The translations under genes and the position numbers were made by a program. Shown piece by piece: positions 16,801-27,019 of a stretch of 64,000 nucleotides of DNA. The DNA lies in NCBI GenBank assembly GCA_030340625.1, contig JAOPHQ010000607.1, positions 94,158-158,157 of the forward strand, written 5' to 3'. The stretch comes from Merluccius polli (lineage: Eukaryota > Chordata > Actinopteri > Gadiformes > Merlucciidae). Every line of letters begins with the position of its first letter. Position 1 is the first letter of the stretch. Below the pieces are notes generated by a model. That model was not told the origin of the DNA. It made no database searches and saw only the letters and a program-made list of their open reading frames with translations.

Positions 16801-19800
16801 CATGTTTCTCATAACTAACAAATCCAAAGCCTCTGGATTTGCCAGTGGAGTCGGTCATTACCTTCACACTGAGTGTTTTACCTGCAAGTCACACAAGAGG
16901 ATGTATTTTAACACTCAATAGGGGATTCTGTGCTGAATTTGGTTTGACAGAAATATCTATTGCTTTAATTTTGAAAGTGAATGTTTCAAATTAAAAGCAA
17001 GTGAACGTTAACAGACAGGATGTGATGAAGTCTAAAGATTTGAGTTTACCGTATTGGTCGAAAAGCACCTTCAGCTGGTCGTCAGTCATTTCGTCACCAA
17101 AGTTCTTGATGTAGACATTGGTGAATTCTTTGGCTTTGGCCCCCAGTTCGGCTTCCCGCTCCTTGCGAGACTTAAAACGACCTACGAACCTAAAGATAAC
17201 GAGCGAGAGCGCGAGAGACAGAGAGAGAGAGGGAGACACAGCAGAAACACACTCTCGTAAAATGGTCCCAAATGAGAGGGGAAACCTAGGGCCAATCTTT
17301 TGTTTTTCCAATCTAATATACTGCTGCTCCCCAAGCCTCCAGGTAGGATTCTCACCACACAGAGATAGAGGGAGACCTGACCACACTAGAGTAGCACGAA
17401 GGAGAGATTACATTTCATTACCAACAAATACAAACACAACAACATAAAAGACGATTAACAATACACATTCTGACAACCACACTGCATTATGTGACTTTGC
17501 ATATTTGGGATTAACAATAAAAAACCAAAACACTCGCTGTTAATATCACTGGAGCAGGCAAATAAGTAGACAGGCCACAAAAAACCAACACAGCCAACTT
17601 AAATATCCATCGTAATCCTTGGTCCGAGACGGTGGTGGCAGGGTTTGGATGGAGAGGGGTGGAAGGACAGAGGCTTGCAGGTCAAAGGCAAGCTGTGGAG
17701 GACCAAAATTATATGTATATACCTGGCTAGGACGACCTTGCCCAATCCGCCTTCCAGTATTGCATTCCTGCATACGATCCGTCACTAAAACACACAAGCA
17801 TCATTACACACGTACACACTCGGCGACGGTTATACTCCGAGACAGATTGGCAAGCAGGGAACACGTTTGGCAGGGAGGGTATACTCGTTTGTTTGTGTTA
17901 GTGAGGAGAGGACTCTTCACACTGTAAGAAATATGCTTGTTAGTGATGTTATCCACACAAAAATCCAAACAAATATGCAAGCAACAATGCGACGCAACAC
18001 GATGCATAAAGACAAAGCTTGTAAAAGCACTGATAGTCAACAGAGAACGAACAAGCTACATAGGAACGGAGACAATGAAACCTTAACTACACACTGCCAG
18101 CTGTTATAAACACAGCGGCATTATCTTTTGCATTACAAATATCAACATACAAATCATGTCCTGAAATTATAATTTCTTCTTCTCCCTCTGCATAGAGGTA
18201 CTATGTCCTGAAATTATAATTTCTTCTTCTCCCTCTGCATACAGAGGTACTAATTTGTTCCTTTAGATGCCAGTTTTAAAGTTAACACAATCCCTGCAGG
18301 TTTCAGCAGCAAAGAAAGACCTTACGACCTTTTTATACAGTCAACAACTAAATACAACCCCCCTCTCTTAGACGCTGAGACACTCACACCTTGCGGTCAT
18401 TGAGCAGCATGCCATTCATCTTCTCGATGGCACGGTCAGCAGCATCTTGGGTCTCAAAGTGAACAAAAGCGTAGCCCTTGGAGCCATTCTCATCACACAC
18501 CACCTGGAAAACAGAGGACATGTCGACAATTAAGGCCACCTTCATCGTGCACTACCTTTATATCAATGCAGTCCTTTGAAGCCCTCCCCTCCCTTTTTAT
18601 AAGCAAATTCTGGGTAAAAAAGTTTTGGTAAAAACTAGCATTGCCCAAGCTGACTGCCCCCACCCACTGGCAAAAGAAAATATGTGCCTCACATTTTCAA
18701 AAAGTATTCATTGCAGCTCTCCAATAACATGAGTACGTCTGGTCCCTTTGTCTACCATTTGTGTTCAATGTGTCATGGTGTAGCATGACGTTGTAGCCAA
18801 TACAACAAATAGCATTTTAAAATGATTTTTCAGCAGAAGGCACACGCGGGTGAGATCACTGCGGCCTAAATACACTTTTCTGTGTGAATATAAATGTTTA
18901 TTTACACAGGATTATATTGAATTTGCACAGATAAAGCAAGGTAGTTTGCCCAGCTAGTTTGTTTCTACCTTGCAGGAGAGGATGTTGCCGAAGGCTGAGA
19001 AGGTGTCGTAGAGGGCCTTGTTGTCGATTGACTTGTCCAGGTTCTTGATGAACACGTTTCCCACGCCGGACTTCCTGAGGGAGGGGTCTCTCTGTGACCA
19101 CATGATTCTGATTGGCTTCCCCTTCACCACATCAAAGTTCATGGTGTCCAGGGCTCTCTCCGCTGGTGGTGGTAATGGGAGGCAGGGAAGAGGTCACAGA
19201 GGTCAACATAAGGGTGATGAGGGAGCATGGTGACATAGAGCTGGCACTAGCGTCAACAACAACACCTCACTTGGGAGCTTGTACATCATGAACCATGTCC
19301 TAAAGATAGTATATATCTTCTACTACCTCCATGGTTTACAAAATGGTACAATATGAACAAAGTAAGCAATACTGTGTTTTGGGTGTTAGTGAGTGACCTC
19401 TACACAAATCCACAAAAAAACAAAAACAACTGTTCTACCGTTTTGCCAAAAGCACAACGTTGGGCATGCTTTTTCAACAACAGTAGCTCTCAGCCTTTGT
19501 GAAGACACCATTATAAAGCCAAGGGTGACATCGTAAAGACCATGTGGTCTGCGGAGCCATGAGGGACAGTTGGCGTGAAGGTGGCAGCTGTTGTGGACTA
19601 GCTGGGAGCACATGGGCCTCTCACTCATGCACATGGGGGGTGAAGTGCACAGATAAACCACATACTTCTGGCCAGACATGTCAAGAAGCCTTTTAACCAA
19701 TTTTGGCAAAAATAAAATGATTTTGAATACAATATGCTTTTTATAAAAATGTGTTTGTCATACATTTTCCTCTAGATTTTTTACTCAATTACATATTTTT

Positions 19801-19936
19801 GAAGTACGGCAGCAAGTGTAAATTCAGTCACTTTTTCTATTTGTAAACCCTAACCCTTCATTTCTCTATAACCATTCCCCAGGTTAGCTTTCAAATCCAT
19901 CAGAGCACACATTCCTGCTAGCCTCCCTTTGTAGAG

Positions 19937-19976
<40 letters not shown>

Positions 19977-21811
19977 CTTTTCAGCGAAAATGTCTGGTAA
20001 ACAAAACAGAGCTGCTTTGCGTCTGCTGGCATCAGCGGTTTTCCCTGCGATTGTACTTCACAACATGTATGGTCAGAGAAGGTGTGTGATGTCCAACGTA
20101 TGGGACGTATTCTAGAAGGTTCCCCACCTGGTCCTTCATTTTCTACATGTCATTTTGCACTGGGTGTAATGCAGAATGAAAAAATCATTTTCACAAATTA
20201 AAATACGGCACAAATCATTGAAAAATAAATTCAGCGCCAACTGCAGCCAAATGTACAGGACAAGAGTGAATGATTGCATGCCTACAGTATGCCATGTTGA
20301 CTCTTCTTGCATCTTCTTCTAGGGTTTTGAGACTAAAGAGGCATTATGGACAGGCAAACGTAAGAGCGCCTAAACCAGGGTCTAAATTTAGAAGGGGCCC
20401 TGGGAGCTATTTGCTGGCCTGGAGTGTGACTTGAAACATTCTCCACCACGGATGGGGAGAAAACACATTCAACCAGAACTGTACATGTTTACACATAGTC
20501 GTCACATGTTCAGTGACCATATATTTAAATTATATTTATTATACCTCATAAGCATGAACTATGCCTTTAATAATCATATAATTCATGGCTGCAGCTCTAA
20601 ACTGCCAACAAATGGCCTTTCCTGCCTCAAGCTCCCCCATCATTTCTTCTAGCCCTTGAGAATAAAGCCCACCGTGAGCCCTGATGTGTTGTGACAGGTG
20701 TTCACTGTGTAGGTTTAAGTGGTCTATCCTGGTCCAAACAGCAACCTGGGCCCTTCGCAGACCATCCACTCACAAAAAAAAAAATCAAACTCCAGTTCTC
20801 AATGCTTTGATGCCATGATCCCATGGGAAATCTCCAGTCAACATACTTTGAGCCATACTTAGGCCTACTTGAGAAAATAAGTCCCAACTTAATTTCAACA
20901 GAATCGAAAGGGGTCAATACAGTGTGCCTGGATACCAATAGGCCTGCCTTTTACATAGGCTAGATGTTATAAAGTACATATGGGAGCAGGTCTCTGACAG
21001 CCTGCTGGTGGCAGATGTCTGATTCAAGTGTTATCGGTCCTCTCCGGCTGTCTTAGAAACCGGAGCATCGGGGATTTCATCTCAGTATTGAAATGTCCCT
21101 CAGTGGTCCTTTAAATAGGAGCAGAAATGGGTCATTTTGGCCCAGCGTGTGAATGTAGAGTAGGAGTCACATGCGTTTCTTCCCTACTACAGATATGCCC
21201 ACACCGGGTTTCAACCATCACCTGCCGGACTCACGGAAATAAATAAAAAATGTCGGGCATTCTGCATTCTGGACTAACCGCAACACTGCACTTATGTGGG
21301 TCAAATACATACTGCCCCCCAAAAAAGGCATAAACCTACTTACTGCACGGTATTGATAACGTCTGCATGAAATGCAATCGTCGCGCGTCATTTGCTCCAG
21401 TTTAATTATCGCCGTTTTGAGCACGGCATATAAAACTGCATGCAAATAGTTGTGCGTGCAGCAGGGGCGGCCATGCAGTCGCACGCATTGGTGGTGGTGG
21501 TGGTGCAATAGGCTACTGTCAGCAGTTATGTCTTAGGACAATGCACAATTAAAATAAAAATTAAAAACACGTCGGTTCTCAGATGCATCATTTCATGCAT
21601 CATTTTCCCCCTTACCGTCCGCAGGCTGGGAGAAGTTGACATAGGCGTAACCCAGGGACCGCCTGGTGATCATGTCCCGGCAGACCCTGATGGACAGGAC
21701 CGGTCCGGCCGGGCTGAACTTCTCGTACAGCATCGCCTCCGTGATGTCGGGGTGCAGGTCGCCCACGTAGAGAGAAGCCATCGGATAACTCCCGGTGGTC
21801 GCAGTGTTCAT
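13803..21811 (-). CDS. pabpc4: Cytoplasmic poly(A)-binding protein 4
   Basis: Binds mRNA poly(A) tails in the cytoplasm, bridges to eIF4G and controls translation and decay. Fourteen coding exons, minus strand: 21811-21616, 19162-18969, 18503-18388, 17189-17050, 16881-16787, 16659-16522, 16335-16240, 16108-15839, 15659-15569, 15479-15390, 15188-15058, 14938-14848, 14369-14239, 13904-13803. They join in phase to 626 residues. Four RRMs lie at about 11-89, 99-175, 191-268 and 294-370 (e.g. LYVGDLHPD, GNVFIKNLD, NVYIKNF, NLYIKNLDD). A Pro/Gln/Arg-rich linker follows, then the MLLE domain (about 540-615; [20 protein letters not shown]). PABPC4 rather than PABPC1 is chosen because it neighbours ppie, as in human 1p34.2. 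Exon 8 uses an unusual donor (CAG|gttggg). Intron 1 is about 2.4 kb with only simple repeats recognised. Confidence 0.95.
14434..14720 (+). mobile_element. hAT-like terminal fragment in pabpc4 intron 12
   Basis: GGGCTGTCAATCGATTAAAA followed by TTAATCGCGATTAATC is a typical hAT-family nonautonomous terminus in fish. The opposite end and a target duplication were not found, so it is probably truncated; the right boundary is a guess. Confidence 0.5.
18152..18249. repeat. Direct duplication, unit about 48 bp, in pabpc4 intron 3
   Basis: The block starting ATGTCCTGAAATTATAATTT and ending near CTCTGCATA-AGAGGTAC occurs twice back to back with minimal differences. Confidence 0.85.
19935..19974. 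repeat. (CA)n microsatellite in pabpc4 intron 1
   Basis: About 40 bp of uninterrupted CA repeat. Confidence 0.9.
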
Positions 21812-22293
21812 ATCTTGGAAGCTGAACCCAAAGCGGACTGGACGCGGACGAAACGCGGCGTCTCTCCCCTCGTACTCCGGATCCGGTGTTACAAAGTAGC
21901 GGCGCGGCTCGGTCCGACCCGGTGGTGGTGGGTGGGTGGGAGGGGAGGGGAGGTGGTGTTGGTTGTTGGGTTAACGGGTGGTGAAGTTTCCTCGGACGGG
22001 TGAGTTCAAGTGAACGGATGACAAAGTCCCGAACCGCGAACCGTTGATCCCAACTTCGAGTCAAGCCTCTTGCACCTTTTTAATTTTTTTTTTTTTTTTT
22101 TTTTTTAAAAGGTTTATAGTAAATATTTCACGATTTTTCTTTTTTTATGTATTTTTTAAGATTTTTGTATTTAATTAGATCGGTAGTTTTTTATTTAAAG
22201 ATTTTCTCGATTTTTATATTTTTTTAAGTTTTTTTTTTGTTTTCCAAGAACGGTGAGTGGACACTCACGCTCGTTTGTGGCCGGGGGAAAGAG
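21812..22293 (-). promoter_or_regulatory. pabpc4: pabpc4 5' leader with A-rich (auto)regulatory tract
   Basis: Reading the minus strand from the predicted start at 22293 to the ATG gives a leader of about 480 nt. Between about 22250 and 22078 it is extremely A-rich and includes an uninterrupted run of 23 A (22106-22084). Human PABPC1 mRNA is known to carry an A-rich element in a long 5' UTR that PABP binds to repress its own translation. The same arrangement here suggests autoregulation. That pabpc4 of this species is regulated this way is inference. Confidence 0.6.
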
Positions 22294-22323
22294 ACTGCGG
22301 GACGGCGGCGTGGGCACTTTATA
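22283..22323 (-). promoter_or_regulatory. pabpc4: pabpc4 TATA box and 5'TOP-like initiation site
   Basis: TATAAA lies at 22323-22318 on the minus strand. Thirty nucleotides downstream, at 22293-22283, is CTCTTTCCCCC, a C followed by an uninterrupted pyrimidine tract. This is the form of a 5'TOP mRNA start used by translation-apparatus genes, including PABPC1. The spacing is that of a TATA-directed start site. Confidence 0.6.
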
Positions 22324-22383
22324 GTGGAGAGGCGCGCGGAGGAAACGGTGGCGGGGTCAAACTTGGGGCTAGGGGAGGGGGGG

Positions 22384-22409
22384 AGGGAAAAGGGGGGGGG
22401 GGGGGGGGA
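22384..22409. repeat. Poly(G) run between zp and pabpc4
   Basis: An A-interrupted G tract with a run of at least 17 G at about 22392-22408, upstream of the pabpc4 TATA box. It is a candidate G-quadruplex. Confidence 0.8.
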
Positions 22410-22602
22410 GGGCGCAGCGTATAAAAGGGAGAGCGCACACCCGTGCCGTCGCAACTACACAGCCGTGCTGCCGACAGCGACATCTGGGTGAGACCGCTTT
22501 GTTAGCGACTGAGGGTCTTGCAATAACAAAATAAAAATACCAGACCATCTCAATATAGGCCTAGGCCAAAAACAAACAAAAAACAACATGATTCAGTCAA
22601 CG

Positions 22603-22608
22603 TTTATT
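22603..22608 (-). terminator. zp gene poly(A) signal (AATAAA)
   Basis: Minus-strand AATAAA about 45 nt after the TAA stop of the last zp exon. Its position supports the final short exon 22672-22654. Confidence 0.7.
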
Positions 22609-22653
22609 TTAATGTGTACATGCGTGCATGTGACAGCTGCAGCTTCTGTAGCG

Positions 22654-25566
22654 TTATTCAGCCCTCATGCTCCTGAAAATAGCAGAAATGAAACAGTTCA
22701 CATTACTTAAAATTGAAAAATGACTTTCATATGAAAGTTTCAATAAGAAAAAAAAAACAATACCTCAACAAATCCAGGAAGGTATGGAGCGCCCTCTGGC
22801 CCTTCTGGTTCCCACTGACAATTTCTTTCCCAAAGCTTTGCATCTTTGGCTTATCCTCCTGCTGCTGCTTTATGACATCCTCCTCGTAACTCAGTGTGCG
22901 CGACCCGTCCACACCCTTTGTAAACTGCACTCTGGAGCGGATTACAGGACGGACGCCGCCCATGTCGGTATCCCCATGATTTCTACGGGGGTTCCAGTTC
23001 TCCTCGTGTCGCGTCGCCTCGTTCAGACCGTTCTCAGTCACCGAGCCCTTGTAGACCCTTTGCGTCTTGTCGTAAAGCATCTCGGGTCTCGTGCCCCACC
23101 GTTTCCTCTTGGACTCCTCCCGGAGGGCCGACTTCCCCTCCAGGGATTCAGGAATCGGCCAGCCATCCAGCGGCGCAACCATCGATTGCGTTCTCATATC
23201 AGCATCACTCAATACATCACTTGAGACTTTTCTACCGTTCTCGCTGGAGCCAGGACTCACTGGAAGGTCCTCGCCCGTAGCTGGAAGGTCACTTTGGATG
23301 TCATTTAGGCGAGAGTCTCCAGGCTCTGAAGCAGTCGCTACACCACCTGACAGGGAGGGAGCCATTTCTGTCTCAAGTAACGGATGGGTTTTTGTCAGGC
23401 TCCCTGGTAGCCACATGGTCAGTCTAGCCACTGGGCCCCGGCTCAAGACCACCATACCCTGAGCAACCCCTAGGGGAGCAGCCAATTGGGTTTCTGGCAT
23501 CTCATTTGCTTCAGAACCTGTGGCTTCTGACACCACCCTAATTTCGTGCACACTAGAGGCCCCAGGGCCAGAGGAATAGGTTGAGGAGGCCTGGTATTCA
23601 GTCATCACAGGAGCAGCAGCGTCAGACTGCATGGTCTCAGCACCAGAGATCTGGGAGGAGTCCCCGACCTGGGCACCTGACTGCAGAGGCGCCGCCTCCA
23701 TTTCCTTCTCCACAATGTGGAAGGGACCAGTACTGATTATAGCCTTTGTAGCTGAAATGAGAAGCCCAAGAGACCAATTTAACAAAACAAAAATAAGCCT
23801 CCTTAAACCTTGTCCACTTTACCCCAAAACATTTTATTGTAGCACACAGCATTAAGGAAAAAGACACTGACCTGAAGTCAATTGTTTAAGTGATCTACAC
23901 CGCGAGCTACAGCAGCTGCATACTTCTACATTGCCACTCAGCTCCTCCCATCTGAAGATCATCAAGTTAGCCATTAGCAAGAAAATAAACAAAATCCTAC
24001 ACACAAAAAGTGACTACATTCCCACACACCTTGACTGGATCTTGTTGTAGTTGCACGACTTGGATGCCGGTGTGATGCCGGAGGCGGACATCAGCACACT
24101 ACAGTGAATGTACACCTTGTGAACAACCAAGGACAAACACCGTAAGCACACGCAAGCAAAGAGGCATCCAGAGCACAGCACTCGGACAAAGTACTTACTT
24201 CCGAAGTCAGAGTAGAAGTGTTCAGAACAAGATTAATGGCACCCTCCCTTGTAGGAGCCGCATATTCTGCCACTACATGATCCGAGTCAGAAGAAACTGA
24301 GGCACACCTGGATGAAATACAAACCATAGAAGTCTTTGAGAGGACATATCGTGTTGCATGCTAGGCCCAAATGTGTAGTATGGTACGAATCTATTATGTA
24401 TGCATATTATGGCGTGTTGGGTCCCACATAGGGCTATTGCATAAATCATCACCACCTACTAGGTGATCCAGGTGATACTCTCCCAACAGCTTACCCTTTA
24501 TTTAGCACAACTGTTTGCCGAGGTCGGAAGTGGGGGTTGGGGGACGCAGACACAAAGCAGGCCTGGATGAAAGGCTGCTGGCCGGGATCTGCTTTGGCAG
24601 TCACCTGAAAATGCATCTTTTGGCCCCTTTCATAAATGGGGGAATGTGCTGTATGGGTCCAGAACGCTGTTAGGAAGAAGGTACTGTGTTAGTAGCAGAA
24701 TAGTTTATTAGTAACCACATGACAGCAAAAACAAAAGGGATCAATACACACAATTCATTGGTTGTATAACAAAGTTCCACTCTTCTCTGGGAAACTCCAC
24801 TGGGAATGGGACGCTAGGAGGCCTGAAAAACAGGCAACGTCAGAACATTGTTAAAATACCACTTAACACTTCTCTCCAATGGTAGTGCTGGATAAGCAAC
24901 TTTCTAAAGGATGCCTACACATAGTATATAGGGATTACATTAACACACTTGTATACTTGCATGTTTGGGGTGCAGGAAAGGGGCAGGGTGAAGGGAGATG
25001 GCCACCAGTTAAAAACAGATCGTCTTGAATTAACATGGAGAAAGTTAGAGAAAATCTCCAAGCCACGTTGGACCTATAAGGCAAACTCAGCATTAGAAAA
25101 GAATTGCCTACTCACGCAGTGAAAACATTTTAAATATAGGCCTACAACTCACCACACGACTAGTGCCACACTGATTGAGGTCATAAGTCAAGACAAATTG
25201 GTTTTCCAGATCTCCATTCACATGGCAGCCGTCGCCAAGCCGCAGGTCATCGCCATTGAGTGGGACACCACTGTACGCCTTATCGACGAGCAAGGTTAGC
25301 CGTGATCGATTACACAACACCTGGATGTGGGGCACACTCATAAAGGGAGGTAGCTCTGTAAGCATGTGGAAGTCAGGCCTGCTCGTTTGCCAGGAGCTGA
25401 ACAATGTATCGTATGGGTCTTGAAAATCCAGTTCAGATGGAAAAGGGAAACCATCAAATAGCCGCCGAGATAATGCCGCAACCTGACCCGCTAACGCCGA
25501 GCGAGCAGGGAGCAGAGTCCCTGTGCCAAACCACACCAGTAACACCCCTAACAGCAGCCTCATCAT
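22654..25566 (-). CDS. ZP3-like zona pellucida (egg envelope) protein with long C-terminal extension
   Basis: Secreted egg-coat glycoprotein of the ZP3 (ZPC) type. Nine exons, minus strand: 25566-25153, 25073-24949, 24822-24752, 24666-24495, 24307-24199, 24115-24030, 23951-23872, 23751-22764, 22672-22654; in phase for 687 residues. MMRLLLGVLLVWFGTG is a signal peptide, preferred as start over an upstream in-frame ATG at 25608. The ZP-N half has QVLCNRSRLTLLVDK, GDGCHVNGDLENQF and CGTSRV. The ZP-C half has FWTHTAHSP, FIQACFVSASPNP and CSVLMSASGITPASKSCNY, then VCSCCSSRC. From about residue 355 the protein continues for some 330 mostly polar residues with a furin-like KRKR near the last third, and ends SMRAE with no clear transmembrane helix. 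The exon 2 to 4 joins rest on phase and weak donors (aa|gtgtgt, aatt|gtgtgt). I do not know its exact ZP subfamily. Confidence 0.82.
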
Positions 25567-26240
25567 GCACACTACCTCCTTCGGGTCACCTGCGGGCACC
25601 ACAAACAAGCCTGCCTTTTAACAGCACGGCGGACGGTGAGCAGCACTCACAGGTGGGTGTAATATAGAAATTCAATTATGCAAATTTCCCATCAATTAGT
25701 GAGCTCCGTGTGAACGACCTCGTGGGTAGGCGCTGGTAGGCGCGACGTACGTGCGGAATTCAGATGGTAAAGGTCAGATACAGAACTAGAATAACAACAG
25801 GTGTTGGGAGCTGTGGCTTGTACTCCCATATTGAACGTGGCATTATCCCTCTTGCCTTGTGTGCTGCTTGGTGCATTTCCACTCGTGTGTGTTCGCAACT
25901 AGTTGCTGTCTTATTATTGTCAAGAAATATCTGGGACGGTTGACGTCTGGCCCCTAAACTTTGATCTCCGCCCATTGAACCAGAGAAAAACTCGGCCATG
26001 TTAGAGAGACATGTTAGGCAGCTGCGAACCTGCGCACGCACAGCAACAGGTGATGTGGGCGGGGCTACCGCCGAGGCCCCGCCCCTGCTGTGTGGACTAT
26101 CTGCACAGGTGAGCGGGGCGAGAAGACGGGGAAGGAGCTTTTACGGTGTTATCAAAAAGAGGAAGAAATGACGCCCGTAAAACGACTGGGTGACTAATAG
26201 GCCTATAGATAATCATCTCAGGAAAAAACGGGAATTAATC
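25567..26240. other. Divergent promoter region between zp and tmem54
   Basis: The two genes diverge with about 0.67 kb between start codons. No clear TATA box was seen. The sequence near 26046-26120 is G+C-rich (GTGGGCGGGGC, GCCCCGCCCC) and probably serves tmem54. Confidence 0.45.
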
Positions 26241-26975
26241 ATGGTACACTTCGGTAAGTAGGCGTAGTCGTATCTGGTTATTATTGTAGGCCAAAGCGGG
26301 GAGTGAGTGCAATCCAAACTACCAACCACTTTTTTTAGGCGTGGTCAGCGCAGTAACGTAAATTGATCTGCGCCGCAAAAAATACACTTATTTACAGTGT
26401 CTTCTCAGCGTCCAAGGTCACACGAATAGCCCAGTAAGAGCAATTGTAGTAGTAACATATCAAATGTATATTTTGAAAATAAGCAAAACACATCAATTGA
26501 ATGTGCTGAGGTGAAATTCTTGCAGGAACCGATAGCCCACGGTGGGTGAAGGTCTGACACCATACCCTTAATTGTTACCCCTTTGACTGCCCCAGGACAC
26601 GGCTCTCCTATCGTTTGCATAGGCCTAGGCTTACTTTTGCTGTGTCCTTGTGATCTGGTTTGTTTGATGATTTGTTTATGACTATCCGTGTCTTGCTGGT
26701 GCAGTTGGCAGTTGTGCCCATGCTGCTCTCCAAACCTGAAGATCTTCTTTTCCCTATTTCCGACTGTAGAAGCAACACAGTCCTGCTCTATTTTCCGTTT
26801 TAACATTGCTTTGTGAAACAAAACAACAAAAAAACGCGTTTATTAATTGCTGCTTCGCTATTTATCATGTCTATAATATATGTGGGATCAAGTCTTGACA
26901 TTCAAATGTCTTGATAACGCTGTGTCTCCTCAGATGTTTGTGAGATTTGACATGAGGGGTTTAGGACAGAGATTG

Positions 26976-27019
<44 letters not shown>

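Noticed and set aside
13706..18969. Intronic snoRNA in pabpc4 (human PABPC4 hosts one)
   Set aside because: I looked in the short introns for H/ACA or C/D boxes and could not support one by eye; a covariance-model search would be needed.
22727..22763. Hydrophobic read-through end (CFFFLIETFI) of the zp long exon
   Set aside because: A splice to 22672 keeps phase and places the AATAAA about 45 nt after the stop. Kept only as a possible isoform.
26405..26821. 138-codon minus-strand frame in tmem54 intron 1
   Set aside because: No recognisable domain, no promoter or poly(A) context, and typical of chance frames.
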